Assembly: GCA_022567275.1 (NCBI GenBank)
Contig: JADFHH010000130.1
Location: forward strand, 1 to 5,808
Length of the DNA stretch: 5,808 nt
Direction of reading: 5' to 3'
Source: Pseudomonadota bacterium
Lineage (GTDB): Bacteria; Pseudomonadota; Alphaproteobacteria; Rhizobiales; Methyloligellaceae
Positions within the stretch are counted from its first letter, which is position 1. Each line of letters starts with the position of its first letter. This document shows, piece by piece, positions 1 to 5,808 of the stretch. The translations under genes were made by a program, and so were the position numbers. The notes below the pieces were generated by a model. It had not been told where the DNA came from and did no database searches. It saw only the letters and a list, made by a program, of their open reading frames with translations.

Positions 1-123
1 CATCCGAGACTCGACACCGCAGCGCAATTCAAATGCGGCGTAGAACATATGTTGTTCTGAATTTTCCGCGAGACACTCATATGCGCGTTCGAGGTAGTCT
101 CTAGATGAAATATTGTACTTCAT
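1..123 (-). CDS. N-terminal part of an unrecognised, probably helical protein (runs off the left edge)
   Basis: Read on the minus strand from an ATG at 123-121, the frame stays open for 41 codons to the edge, so only the N-terminus is visible. It begins MKYNISSRDYLERAYECLAE and continues with QHMFYAAFELRCGVESRM. This reads as natural protein: alternating charged and hydrophobic residues suggest two amphipathic helices, and the FYAAFELR stretch loosely resembles helices of HEPN- or TPR-like proteins. That resemblance is only an impression and I do not recognise the family. A purine tract AGGGAA lies directly before the ATG, closer than an ideal Shine-Dalgarno. An in-frame ATG 45 bases further upstream (168-166) would add 15 residues but has no better ribosome site. 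GC content is about 46%, well below the neighbouring genes, which may mean foreign origin. It is transcribed divergently from typA. Confidence 0.6.
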   Translation of the reverse strand, partial: MKYNISSRDYLERAYECLAENSEQHMFYAAFELRCGVESRM

Positions 124-244
124 TTCCCTAGATTGCTGTCCGCAACTGTGAATGGCAAGAGGCAGCATCGGGCTGCAAATGGTCAACGTACTGCGCCTGC
201 GGAGTCATGCGACGCGGAAGGGGAAGGGGTGACTGCGGAGAGGT

Positions 245-278
245 GCTATTAAAGTAATTTGCTATTTTCTTTAATAGC
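245..278. repeat. Perfect 10-bp inverted repeat, operator-like
   Basis: GCTATTAAAG (245-254) and its exact reverse complement CTTTAATAGC (269-278) are separated by 14 bases. CTTTAATA occurs again in the same orientation at 300-307, 31 bases after the copy at 269-276, which is close to three helical turns. TGCTATT is also repeated directly at 244-250 and 260-266. The arms are AT-rich and the loop is long, and no T-run follows the stem, so a binding site for a dimeric regulator is more likely than a terminator. The regulator is unknown. It lies about 75-105 bases upstream of the proposed typA promoter and could serve either divergent gene. Confidence 0.5.
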
Positions 279-351
279 GGTCGGACTGACTAAAACAGCC
301 TTTAATAACTGACCGGCATTAGCATTGCCGAACGCCGCTTCGCACAGCCGA

Positions 352-381
352 TTGCGAAATCCCCTTCAATACTCCTATAAG
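352..381 (+). promoter_or_regulatory. Candidate sigma70-type promoter for typA
   Basis: TTGCGA (352-357) and TATAAG (376-381) are separated by 18 bases. They match 4 of 6 bases of the -35 consensus and 5 of 6 of the -10 consensus. Transcription would start near 388, giving a leader of roughly 50 bases before the typA ATG. This is a motif match only; transcript 5'-end data would decide it. Confidence 0.45.
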
Positions 382-436
382 GGCACGCTGGGCGGCGCAG
401 CACTCAATGCGCCCCGCCAACTCCAAGAGACGCCCC

Positions 437-2254
437 ATGACCCTGCGAAACATCGCCATCATCGCCCATGTCGACCATGGCAAGACCACCCTTATCGACG
501 CGCTGCTGAAACAGTCCGGCGCGTTTCGCGACAATCAGCGGGTGGAAGAGCAAGCGCTGGATACCGGCGAGCTCGAACGCGAACGCGGCATCACCATCCT
601 CGCCAAATGCACCTCGATCGACTGGAACGGCACCCGCATCAATATCGTCGACACGCCGGGGCACGCCGATTTCGGCGGCGAGGTGGAGCGTATTCTGAAT
701 ATGGTGGACGGGGTGATCGTGCTGGTCGATGCCGCGGAAGGCCCCATGCCGCAGACCAAATTCGTGGTCTCGAAAGCGCTCGAGATCGGCCTCAGGCCGA
801 TTGTCGCCATCAACAAGATCGACAGGAGCGACGAACGCCACGCTCACGCCGTCGATGAGGTGTTCGATCTGTTCGCCGCCCTCGACGCGTCGGATGAACA
901 GCTCGACTTTCCCATTCTCTATGGCTCGGCCAAACAGGGCTGGATGGCGCGCGATCCGCAAGGCCCCAGGGACGGCATGGCGCCACTATGCGAAATGGTG
1001 ATCGATCACGTGCCCGCACCGTCCGTGCAGGAAGGCGCGTTCGCCATGCTCGCCACCACGCTCGAAGCCGATGCCTATCTCGGGCGCATCCTCACCGGGC
1101 GCATCAGCGCCGGGTCGATCGCGCAGGGTGCCGCCATCAAGGCGCTCAATCGCGAAGGCGAAGAGGTGGATCGCGGGCGGATTACAAAACTGCTGTCATT
1201 CGACGGGCTGGAGCGCCGGGGCATTGGCGCGGCGCATGCGGGCGATATCGTCGCCATCGCCGGGCTGTCGAAGGCGACCGTGTCCGACACGCTGTGCGAT
1301 CCCGGTGTCGAAAATGCATTGCCGAGTGCGCCGGTCGACCCGCCCACCCTGGCCATGACGTTTCGCATCAATGACGGACCCTTGGCCGGTCAGGAAGGTT
1401 CGAAAGTGCAAAGCCGGGTCATCCGCGAGCGGCTTTTGCGCGAGGCGGAAGGCAATGTGGCGCTGAGGATTTCCGAAACGCCCGACAAGGACTCATTCGA
1501 TGTCGCGGGACGCGGCGAGTTGCAGCTCGCGATTCTGATCGAAACCATGCGCCGCGAAGGCTTTGAACTCACGGTTTCGCGCCCGCAGGTTGTCATGCAG
1601 GCCGATCCCGTTACGGGCGAGAGGCTCGAGCCGGTCGAGGAAACCATCATCGACGTGGATGAGGAATTTACCGGCGTGGTGGTCGAGAAACTCTCCGGCC
1701 GCAAGGGGGAACTCATCGAGATGAAACCCTCTGGAGGCGGGCGACGGCGGCTGGTGTTTCACATCCCCACACGCGGTCTCATTGGCTATCTGGGCGAGCT
1801 GCTGACAGATACGCGCGGCACGGGCGTCATGAACCGGGTGTTTCACGGCTATGCGCCCTACAAAGGCGCGATCCAGGGCCGGCGCACCGGCGTTCTGATT
1901 TCGAACGCGCAAGGCAATGCGGTGGCCTTCGCGCTCTGGAACCTGGAGGATCGCGGGCCGATGATGATCGCCCCGGGAACCCGGGTCTATCGGGGTATGA
2001 TCGTCGGCGGCCATTCGCGCGGCAACGATCTGGAAGTCAACGTGCTCAAGGGAAAAAAGCTCACCAACATCCGCGCCGCGGGCCGCGATGACGCCGTCGC
2101 CCTGACCCCGCCGCTCATTCTGACTCTGGAAAAAGCGCTCGCCTATATCAATGACGATGAGCTGGTCGAGGTCACGCCGCGCTCCATCCGCCTGCGCAAG
2201 CGCCATCTCGATCCGCATCTGCGCAAAAAGGCCGCGCGCCAGGCGGCCTCTTAG
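437..2254 (+). CDS. typA: Ribosome-associated translational GTPase TypA/BipA
   Basis: This is a 605-residue GTPase of the EF-G/LepA class. The family binds the 70S ribosome or assembling 50S subunits, hydrolyses GTP, and supports growth in the cold and under stress. The G motifs are all present: G1 AHVDHGKT (10-17), G2 RGIT (50-53), G3 DTPGH (72-76), G4 NKID (126-129) and G5 SAK (164-166). A beta-barrel domain II, the EF-G-like domains III and V (about 300-480, including [18 protein letters not shown]), and the TypA-specific C-terminal domain ending in [13 protein letters not shown] follow. Length matches the usual value of about 605 residues. I chose ATG 437 because [16 protein letters not shown] is the family N-terminus and AAGAGA (425-430) sits 6 bases upstream. 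An in-frame ATG at 407 would add ten residues unlike the family. All key residues are intact and I see no frameshift. Confidence 0.97.
   Translation: MTLRNIAIIAHVDHGKTTLIDALLKQSGAFRDNQRVEEQALDTGELERERGITILAKCTSIDWNGTRINIVDTPGHADFGGEVERILNMVDGVIVLVDAAEGPMPQTKFVVSKALEIGLRPIVAINKIDRSDERHAHAVDEVFDLFAALDASDEQLDFPILYGSAKQGWMARDPQGPRDGMAPLCEMVIDHVPAPSVQEGAFAMLATTLEADAYLGRILTGRISAGSIAQGAAIKALNREGEEVDRGRITKLLSFDGLERRGIGAAHAGDIVAIAGLSKATVSDTLCDPGVENALPSAPVDPPTLAMTFRINDGPLAGQEGSKVQSRVIRERLLREAEGNVALRISETPDKDSFDVAGRGELQLAILIETMRREGFELTVSRPQVVMQADPVTGERLEPVEETIIDVDEEFTGVVVEKLSGRKGELIEMKPSGGGRRRLVFHIPTRGLIGYLGELLTDTRGTGVMNRVFHGYAPYKGAIQGRRTGVLISNAQGNAVAFALWNLEDRGPMMIAPGTRVYRGMIVGGHSRGNDLEVNVLKGKKLTNIRAAGRDDAVALTPPLILTLEKALAYINDDELVEVTPRSIRLRKRHLDPHLRKKAARQAAS
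2229..2249. terminator. Weak hairpin overlapping the end of typA
   Basis: AGGCCGC (2229-2235) pairs with GCGGCCT (2243-2249) across a 7-base loop inside the last codons of typA. On the plus strand only TCTTA follows, which is poor for intrinsic termination, so read-through into the methyltransferase gene is plausible. On the minus strand the same stem is followed by TTTTT (complement of 2225-2229), closer to a normal intrinsic terminator. It may simply reflect the Lys/Ala/Arg-rich C-terminal codons. Confidence 0.3.
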
Positions 2255-2313
2255 GTTCCGGGCACTGGGTGTGCTACGATTTGCCCTATCCGGATTATTT
2301 TGCTCCAGGACTC

Positions 2314-2320
2314 AAGGGAG
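2314..2320 (+). promoter_or_regulatory. Ribosome binding site of the methyltransferase gene
   Basis: AAGGGAG ends 9 bases before the ATG at 2330. It favours that start over the in-frame TTG at 2300, whose reading frame would run through this site. Confidence 0.75.
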
Positions 2321-2329
2321 ACACTGACC

Positions 2330-3202
2330 ATGAGCACCGCGCAAGCCGCTTCCGAAACAACCGAATTCGTGGATTTCTGGAATGAAATCCTGCTGCCAAA
2401 ATTCGTCAAATACCGGCATATCCTGGTCGGCGGGCTGACCCGCCACTCCGAGTTGATTTTCCCCAACCTCGAAGTATCGAAAGGCGACAAGGTCGTCGAT
2501 GTCGGCTGCGGCTTTGGCGATACCGCCCTTAAATTCGCCGAAATCGTCGGCCCGAAAGGCTCGGTGCTCGGCATCGACTGCTGCGAGGGATTTCTGAAAT
2601 ATGGCCGCGAGGAGGCGCAGGCGGCAGGTGTCACGAACCTCACCTTCATCGAGGCGGACGTCCAGAGCCATCCCTTCGAGCCGGTACATGATTTTTGCTT
2701 TTCGCGCTTCGGCACACAGTTCTTCGAGAACCCGGTGGCGGGCCTGCGCGCCATGCGCTCGGCGCTCAAGCCCGGCGGCATCATGACCATGATCGTCTGG
2801 CGCACCATCGACGACAATCCCTGGCTCGGCATGCCGAAAGACGTGGTGCTGAAAATCCTGCCGCCCCCTGGCGACGACGCCAGGACCTGCGGCCCGGGCC
2901 CGTTCTCCATGGCCGGCCAGGAGATGGTCACCAAACAGCTGGAAATCGCCGGATATGACAGCATCGACTTCAAGCGCGTGGACGCGCCGTTAATGGTCGG
3001 CGACACGCTCGACGACGCGTTCAACTTTCAGATCGCGCTTGGACCCGCGGGCGAGGTTTACCGCGAGGCCGGCGATCTGGCGATCGAAAAACACGCCGAG
3101 ATCGAGGCCGCGCTCAAGGCCGAGTTGAAAAAGCATGTCACGCCCGAAGGCGTCGTCCTGGGCTCGAGTTCCTGGGTCATCTCCGCCCGCAACCCGGGCT
3201 AG
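2330..3202 (+). CDS. Class I SAM-dependent methyltransferase, substrate unknown
   Basis: This 290-residue protein has a Rossmann-type methyltransferase fold (Methyltransf_11/25, UbiE-like). SAM-binding motif I is VVDVGCGFG (55-63). GIDCC follows, with Asp83 placed to bind the SAM ribose. EADVQ (108-112) matches the adenine-contacting strand, and LKPGG (146-150) is the usual post-strand-5 motif. The SRFGTQFFENPVAGL segment (125-139) and the WR..DDNPW stretch after the core belong to a widespread, largely uncharacterised subgroup whose proteins often end, as here, in a W-x-x-SAR-like strand (SSSWVISARNPG). No signal peptide or membrane segment is visible, so it is probably cytosolic and acts on a small molecule or lipid. 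It lies 75 bases after typA with no clear promoter of its own, so co-transcription is possible. The order alone does not reveal the substrate. Confidence 0.9.
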   Translation: MSTAQAASETTEFVDFWNEILLPKFVKYRHILVGGLTRHSELIFPNLEVSKGDKVVDVGCGFGDTALKFAEIVGPKGSVLGIDCCEGFLKYGREEAQAAGVTNLTFIEADVQSHPFEPVHDFCFSRFGTQFFENPVAGLRAMRSALKPGGIMTMIVWRTIDDNPWLGMPKDVVLKILPPPGDDARTCGPGPFSMAGQEMVTKQLEIAGYDSIDFKRVDAPLMVGDTLDDAFNFQIALGPAGEVYREAGDLAIEKHAEIEAALKAELKKHVTPEGVVLGSSSWVISARNPG

Positions 3203-3214
3203 GGTCCGAACCCT
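3201..3214 (+). terminator. Small hairpin at the methyltransferase stop codon
   Basis: AGGGT (3201-3205) pairs with ACCCT (3210-3214) around a CCGA loop and begins within the TAG stop codon. The stem is short and followed by CCTTCG, not a T-run, so it is a weak or accessory transcript end at best. Confidence 0.25.
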
Positions 3215-3244
3215 CCTTCGTCGCGGGCATGGATTGTCAGCTAC

Positions 3245-3272
3245 GGGGCGCGCCGGATCAGCTGTGCGCCCC
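3245..3272. repeat. GC-rich 7-bp hairpin, possible transcript end
   Basis: GGGGCGC (3245-3251) and GCGCCCC (3266-3272) are exact reverse complements with a 14-base loop. No T-run follows on either strand. It may protect the methyltransferase mRNA 3' end or act as a factor-dependent stop; the sequence does not settle this. Confidence 0.4.
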
Positions 3273-3436
3273 ATATGCTATGCCGCAGATTTCCTGCGTC
3301 TGACCATTTCGCTGCACGCAACAGTCGCGCCTGGCAATACGCTACTTTTCGCAAGAATCAATCAAAATTTAATCAAATAATAATAGAATTATACAATATT
3401 CATTTTTTTATTTCTAGATAGTGGAAATTAAATCTA

Positions 3437-3455
3437 GTATATTACCTGTATATTA
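3437..3455 (+). repeat. Two direct GTATATTA repeats at an 11-base period
   Basis: GTATATTA occurs at 3437-3444 and again at 3448-3455 with a CCT spacer. Start-to-start distance is 11 bases, about one helical turn, so both copies face the same side of the DNA. This is the geometry used by OmpR/PhoB-type response regulators binding as head-to-tail dimers. The repeats lie about 53-71 bases upstream of the GGDEF-EAL start. The surroundings are AT-rich, so chance similarity must be considered. Confidence 0.4.
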
Positions 3456-3507
3456 AGGCGCCATCCTGCAATAATACGAGTGTAATATTGAAATATGAGT
3501 GGGCCAC

Positions 3508-5682
3508 ATGTTCAGAAAATTCTTCGCGCGTGACAGAATGATCATGGCGGGCCTTATTGTTCTTGGCGTCCTGACGGTTATCGCCGGCTTTGCATCGGGC
3601 CGGACGGTGTTCCAATATGCGCTTTCCACCGATGCGCGCTACGCCGCCAGTCAGTGGATAGGCAAGGTTGAGGACCGGCTGTTCGCGCAGCATTCCTCCC
3701 CGGCCGGCCGCATCTCCGGTCAGGACATCGCCATCGTCGCGCCAAAGCTGTTCGGCGACATTCAGGCCCGCGCCCGTGAAACGCGCGCATATAAGCTTCG
3801 CATCGCCAGCCCGGCACCTCAGGGGTTCGGCCTGCTGGGCGGCGTCGATATGTTGTTATCGGGCTGGATCGCAAGCTTGACCGGTTATCTGGATGCCAAC
3901 GACCATGTCAGCAAGATCCGCAATTTCGCGGTTCTTGAAGCCGATGGCGGGCTGATTCTGCGCTCCAGCGGGTTCGATCCCAAAGCGCTCGATTCGTTTC
4001 TTGCCGACACCCGTTTCCAGGCCGAGTTTTATAAATCTCTCAGTACGCGTTCCAGCCGTTTTATCGACGCCTTCGCCATGCCGGGGCAGCCCGCGAGCGA
4101 ATTCCAGAAGGGGCTGGTCGTGCCGCTTCTTCAGGGCGACAAGGTCGCGCGTGTCTATATACTCGCGGTCGATCAGTCTTCCGCCGCCGCGCTGTCCAGG
4201 GTCGCGCTGCTGGCCGCGTCGACAATGACCTCTTTGTTGATCTTGCTGAGTTTTTCCGTGCCGGCGCTGGTCGCATTCCGGCGCACGCGCGAACGCTGGG
4301 AAACCGAGGACAAGCTCAGATTCCTGGCCATGCACGATCCCCTGACCGGCCTGCCGAACCGCGTATATTGGCAAAAGGTCCTTGAACAGGCCCTGGCGCG
4401 GGCCAAACGGCGCAATGGACTGCTTGCGGTCATGTGTGTCGATCTGGACCACTTCAAGGAGGTCAACGACACCTTCGGTCACAAGGCCGGCGACGCCTTG
4501 CTCATGGAAGTCTCCGAGCGGCTGAAGAGCTGCGTGCGCGAAACCGACATCGTCGCGCGGCTGGGCGGTGACGAGTTCGCGATATTGGCGGAAGATCTGG
4601 ACGACCCTTCCGGCGCCATTCCCCTTGCCCGGCGAATTTGCCAGCAACTCTCCAGCAACTTCAATATCGAAGGCCACGATCTGGCGATTTCATGCAGCGT
4701 CGGGATTACCCTGGCGCCGGCTGAGGGGTCCGAAGCGGCGGATCTCCTCGGCAAAGCGGATCTGGCGCTCTACCGGGCGAAGCATGACGGGCGCAATACC
4801 TTCCGCTTTTTCGAACCGGAAATGGACAGCCACGTTCGCAAACGGCGGATCATCGCCAGCGAGCTGCGCCATGCGCTGCACAATGATGGGTTGCACATTC
4901 ACTATCAGCCCCAGTTCGACCTGCTCAGCGGTGCGTTGACCGGTTATGAAGCGCTGGCCCGCTGGACCCATGACGACATGGGCGAGGTTTCGCCGTCGAA
5001 ATTTATTTCCATCGCCGAAGAGAACGGGCTCATCGGCATGCTTGGCGAGTGGATGCTTAAAACCACCTGCCGCTCCGCCTGCCATTGGCCCGGCGACACC
5101 AGACTGACCGTCAATATCTCCGCGGCGCAATTTATCGCGCAGGACCTCGTCAAAATTGTCGGCGAAAGCCTGTCGGAGAGCGGGCTGGCGCCGCAACGCC
5201 TGCTGCTGGAATTCAACGAGGACGTGCTGCTCCGCAACAATGACGAGATGCACAGAACGCTCAAGCAGCTCACCGCGATGGGCGTTCATCTGGCCATCGA
5301 CAATTTTGGCGCCGGCAATTCGAGCATCAGCAATCTGATCCGGCTGCCGGTTTCGAAAATCAACATCGACCAGTCCTTCATTCACCAGATGGAAGGCGAT
5401 CAAAACATCCGCACGATCGTAAATATGATCGTCGGGCTGGGAAAATCTCTGGGTGTCACCATCTCCGCGGGCGGGGTCGAGACCGAAGCCCAGGCGCAAT
5501 ATCTGCGCCAGATCGGTTGCAATGAGGTTCAGGGCTTTCTCTACGGGCATCCGCAGCCGGAAATCGGTGAAGGAAACCTCACATCTCAAACCGCATCGGT
5601 AGAGCTGGACACCGAACCTGTGTTGTTGCCTTTTGAAAATGAAGCGCCGCCGCGCGAAAATGTCGTCAGGCTGGTTGGCTAG
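3508..5682 (+). CDS. Membrane-bound GGDEF-EAL protein: probable diguanylate cyclase with degenerate EAL domain
   Basis: This 724-residue protein makes or senses the second messenger cyclic-di-GMP. Transmembrane helix 1 (about 11-29) and helix 2 (about 232-257) enclose a periplasmic sensor region. The GGDEF domain (about 270-435) has DPLTGLPNR (277-285), DLDHFK..ND (312-321), GGDEF (353-357) and an RxxD inhibitory site (R344, D347) five residues before GGDEF, so it looks like an active, product-inhibited cyclase. The EAL domain (about 455-690) keeps E481 of EAL, N536, E568, E571, D598, E658 and Q675. However, the second Asp of DDFG is N599, the Lys of KIDRSF is N619, and the Glu of EGVET is G655, so hydrolysis is unlikely. 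A 35-residue tail looks disordered. The start is uncertain: ATG 3508 begins MFRKFFARDR, while an in-frame GTG at 3499 adds three residues; neither has a strong ribosome site. Confidence 0.93.
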   Translation: MFRKFFARDRMIMAGLIVLGVLTVIAGFASGRTVFQYALSTDARYAASQWIGKVEDRLFAQHSSPAGRISGQDIAIVAPKLFGDIQARARETRAYKLRIASPAPQGFGLLGGVDMLLSGWIASLTGYLDANDHVSKIRNFAVLEADGGLILRSSGFDPKALDSFLADTRFQAEFYKSLSTRSSRFIDAFAMPGQPASEFQKGLVVPLLQGDKVARVYILAVDQSSAAALSRVALLAASTMTSLLILLSFSVPALVAFRRTRERWETEDKLRFLAMHDPLTGLPNRVYWQKVLEQALARAKRRNGLLAVMCVDLDHFKEVNDTFGHKAGDALLMEVSERLKSCVRETDIVARLGGDEFAILAEDLDDPSGAIPLARRICQQLSSNFNIEGHDLAISCSVGITLAPAEGSEAADLLGKADLALYRAKHDGRNTFRFFEPEMDSHVRKRRIIASELRHALHNDGLHIHYQPQFDLLSGALTGYEALARWTHDDMGEVSPSKFISIAEENGLIGMLGEWMLKTTCRSACHWPGDTRLTVNISAAQFIAQDLVKIVGESLSESGLAPQRLLLEFNEDVLLRNNDEMHRTLKQLTAMGVHLAIDNFGAGNSSISNLIRLPVSKINIDQSFIHQMEGDQNIRTIVNMIVGLGKSLGVTISAGGVETEAQAQYLRQIGCNEVQGFLYGHPQPEIGEGNLTSQTASVELDTEPVLLPFENEAPPRENVVRLVG

Positions 5683-5710
5683 ACCGTTTCCGATTTTCAC
5701 GGAAACGGTC
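5682..5710. terminator. Perfect 11-bp hairpin at the end of the GGDEF-EAL gene
   Basis: GACCGTTTCCG (5682-5692) pairs exactly with CGGAAACGGTC (5700-5710) around an ATTTTCA loop. The stem starts at the last base of the TAG stop. This is a strong structure in the right place for a transcript end, but no T-run follows on either strand, so it is not a canonical intrinsic terminator. It may be a copy of a dispersed intergenic repeat that stabilises mRNA ends. Confidence 0.6.
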
Positions 5711-5712
5711 AA

Positions 5713-5728
5713 GGCCGCGACCGCGGCC
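5713..5728. repeat. Second hairpin of the tandem cluster
   Basis: GGCCGC (5713-5718) pairs with GCGGCC (5723-5728) around a GACC loop. It follows the first hairpin after two bases and directly abuts the third. All pairs are G-C, so it should be stable in RNA. Confidence 0.5.
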
Positions 5729-5744
5729 CGGCGCTTATGCGCCG
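5729..5744. repeat. Third hairpin of the tandem cluster
   Basis: CGGCGC (5729-5734) pairs with GCGCCG (5739-5744) around a TTAT loop. It directly abuts the second hairpin, completing three stems in 63 bases. The loop contains TTA, a stop codon (TAA) for a minus-strand frame open to the right edge. Confidence 0.5.
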
Positions 5745-5808
5745 CGCCCGCGCAGGCCCGAACGAAGTGAGGAATAGCCGCGAGCGAGAAAAAACAAGAG
5801 CGATTCCG

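Larger units (their letters stand above)
124..436. other. Divergent intergenic region between the left-edge gene and typA
   Basis: I see no convincing gene across these 313 bases. The part nearest the minus-strand gene (124-240) contains only a weak 5-bp hairpin (162-166 with 172-176) and a purine run, GGAAGGGGAAGGGG, near 216-229. The middle (245-307) is AT-rich and holds an inverted repeat plus an extra half-site. The right end carries a candidate promoter at 352-381 and the typA ribosome binding site. The region is long for a simple spacer and probably contains the start signals of both divergent genes. Confidence 0.6.
3203..3507. other. Intergenic region between the methyltransferase and the GGDEF-EAL gene
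   Basis: No gene is visible here. Composition changes sharply inside it: the left part is GC-rich and carries hairpins, while 3361-3480 has only 28 G/C in 120 bases (7 in the first 60). The AT-rich half precedes the GGDEF-EAL gene and probably carries its promoter and regulator sites. I could not pick out a confident -35/-10 pair. The T-run at 3403-3409 has no GC stem before it. Confidence 0.6.

Noticed and set aside
197..240. Direct repeat CTGCGGAG at 197-204 and 233-240
   Set aside because: Only 8 bp, 36 bases apart, with no matching context or symmetry; probably chance.
404..961. Minus-strand open frame antisense to the typA G domain
   Set aside because: The plus strand carries all five GTPase motifs here; the antisense protein is His/Asp/Gly-rich shadow sequence.
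2251..3024. Minus-strand open frame of 257 codons antisense to the methyltransferase
   Set aside because: Its protein is Ser/Pro/Met-rich and without motifs, while the plus strand encodes an intact SAM-binding enzyme with a ribosome site.
3135..3380. Plus-strand open frame of 81 codons across the methyltransferase end and the spacer
   Set aside because: Its first third overlaps the methyltransferase in another frame, it has no ribosome site, and its composition is Arg/Ser/Ala-rich as expected of a frame shadow.
3369..3383. Near match to a CtrA box (TTAA-N7-ATAA)
   Set aside because: One mismatch to TTAA-N7-TTAA in a region that is about 88% A+T; such matches are expected by chance.
3403..3409. 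Run of seven T as an intrinsic terminator
   Set aside because: No GC-rich stem precedes it; the sequence before it is almost entirely A/T.
3495..3533. Twelve-codon plus-strand reading frame (MSGPHVQKILRA) overlapping the start of the GGDEF-EAL gene
   Set aside because: It is very short and has no clear ribosome site. A leader-peptide role cannot be supported from sequence alone.
4690..5712. Long minus-strand open frame of 340 codons antisense to the EAL domain
   Set aside because: It lies opposite a clearly conserved domain and has no recognisable motifs. Such antisense frames are common in GC-rich genes with biased third codon positions.

Overview
The window looks like a chromosomal segment of an alphaproteobacterium. 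The evidence is GC-rich coding sequence, a TypA/BipA with the AKCTS variant after the G2 region that I associate with alphaproteobacteria, and a membrane-bound GGDEF-EAL protein of a style common in that class. I cannot name a genus. Nothing marks a plasmid, phage or transposon: I see no integrase, transposase, tRNA, rRNA or CRISPR repeats.

Layout from left to right. (1) Bases 1-123 hold the first 41 codons of a minus-strand gene that leaves the left edge. Its family is unrecognised and it is clearly less GC-rich (55 of the first 120 bases) than its neighbours. (2) Bases 124-436 are a divergent intergenic region. It contains a perfect 10-bp inverted repeat with a third half-site downstream, then a plausible sigma70-type promoter close to typA. 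(3) Bases 437-2254 are a complete typA/bipA ribosome-associated GTPase gene. (4) After 75 bases comes a class I SAM-dependent methyltransferase (2330-3202) of unknown substrate with a strong ribosome binding site; it may be co-transcribed with typA. (5) Bases 3203-3507 are intergenic: a GC-rich left half with two hairpins and an extremely AT-rich right half (7 G/C among 3361-3420) with an 11-bp-period direct repeat. (6) Bases 3508-5682 encode a 724-residue inner-membrane cyclic-di-GMP protein: two membrane segments flanking a roughly 200-residue periplasmic sensor region, then GGDEF and EAL domains. (7) Bases 5682-5744 are three back-to-back hairpins, followed by 64 bases I cannot assign firmly.

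The genes do not form an obvious pathway. TypA acts in ribosome assembly and stress or cold growth, the methyltransferase is a small-molecule type enzyme, and the last gene is a separately controlled signalling protein. The most informative observation is in that protein. Its GGDEF half has the synthase signature and an RxxD inhibitory site, while its EAL half keeps the EAL motif but has lost three residues normally needed for cyclic-di-GMP hydrolysis (DD to DN, K to N, and the E of EGVET to G). It is therefore probably a diguanylate cyclase with a non-hydrolysing EAL domain, not a true bifunctional enzyme. I found no convincing previously undescribed multi-gene system; the other noteworthy signals are non-coding repeats and hairpins.
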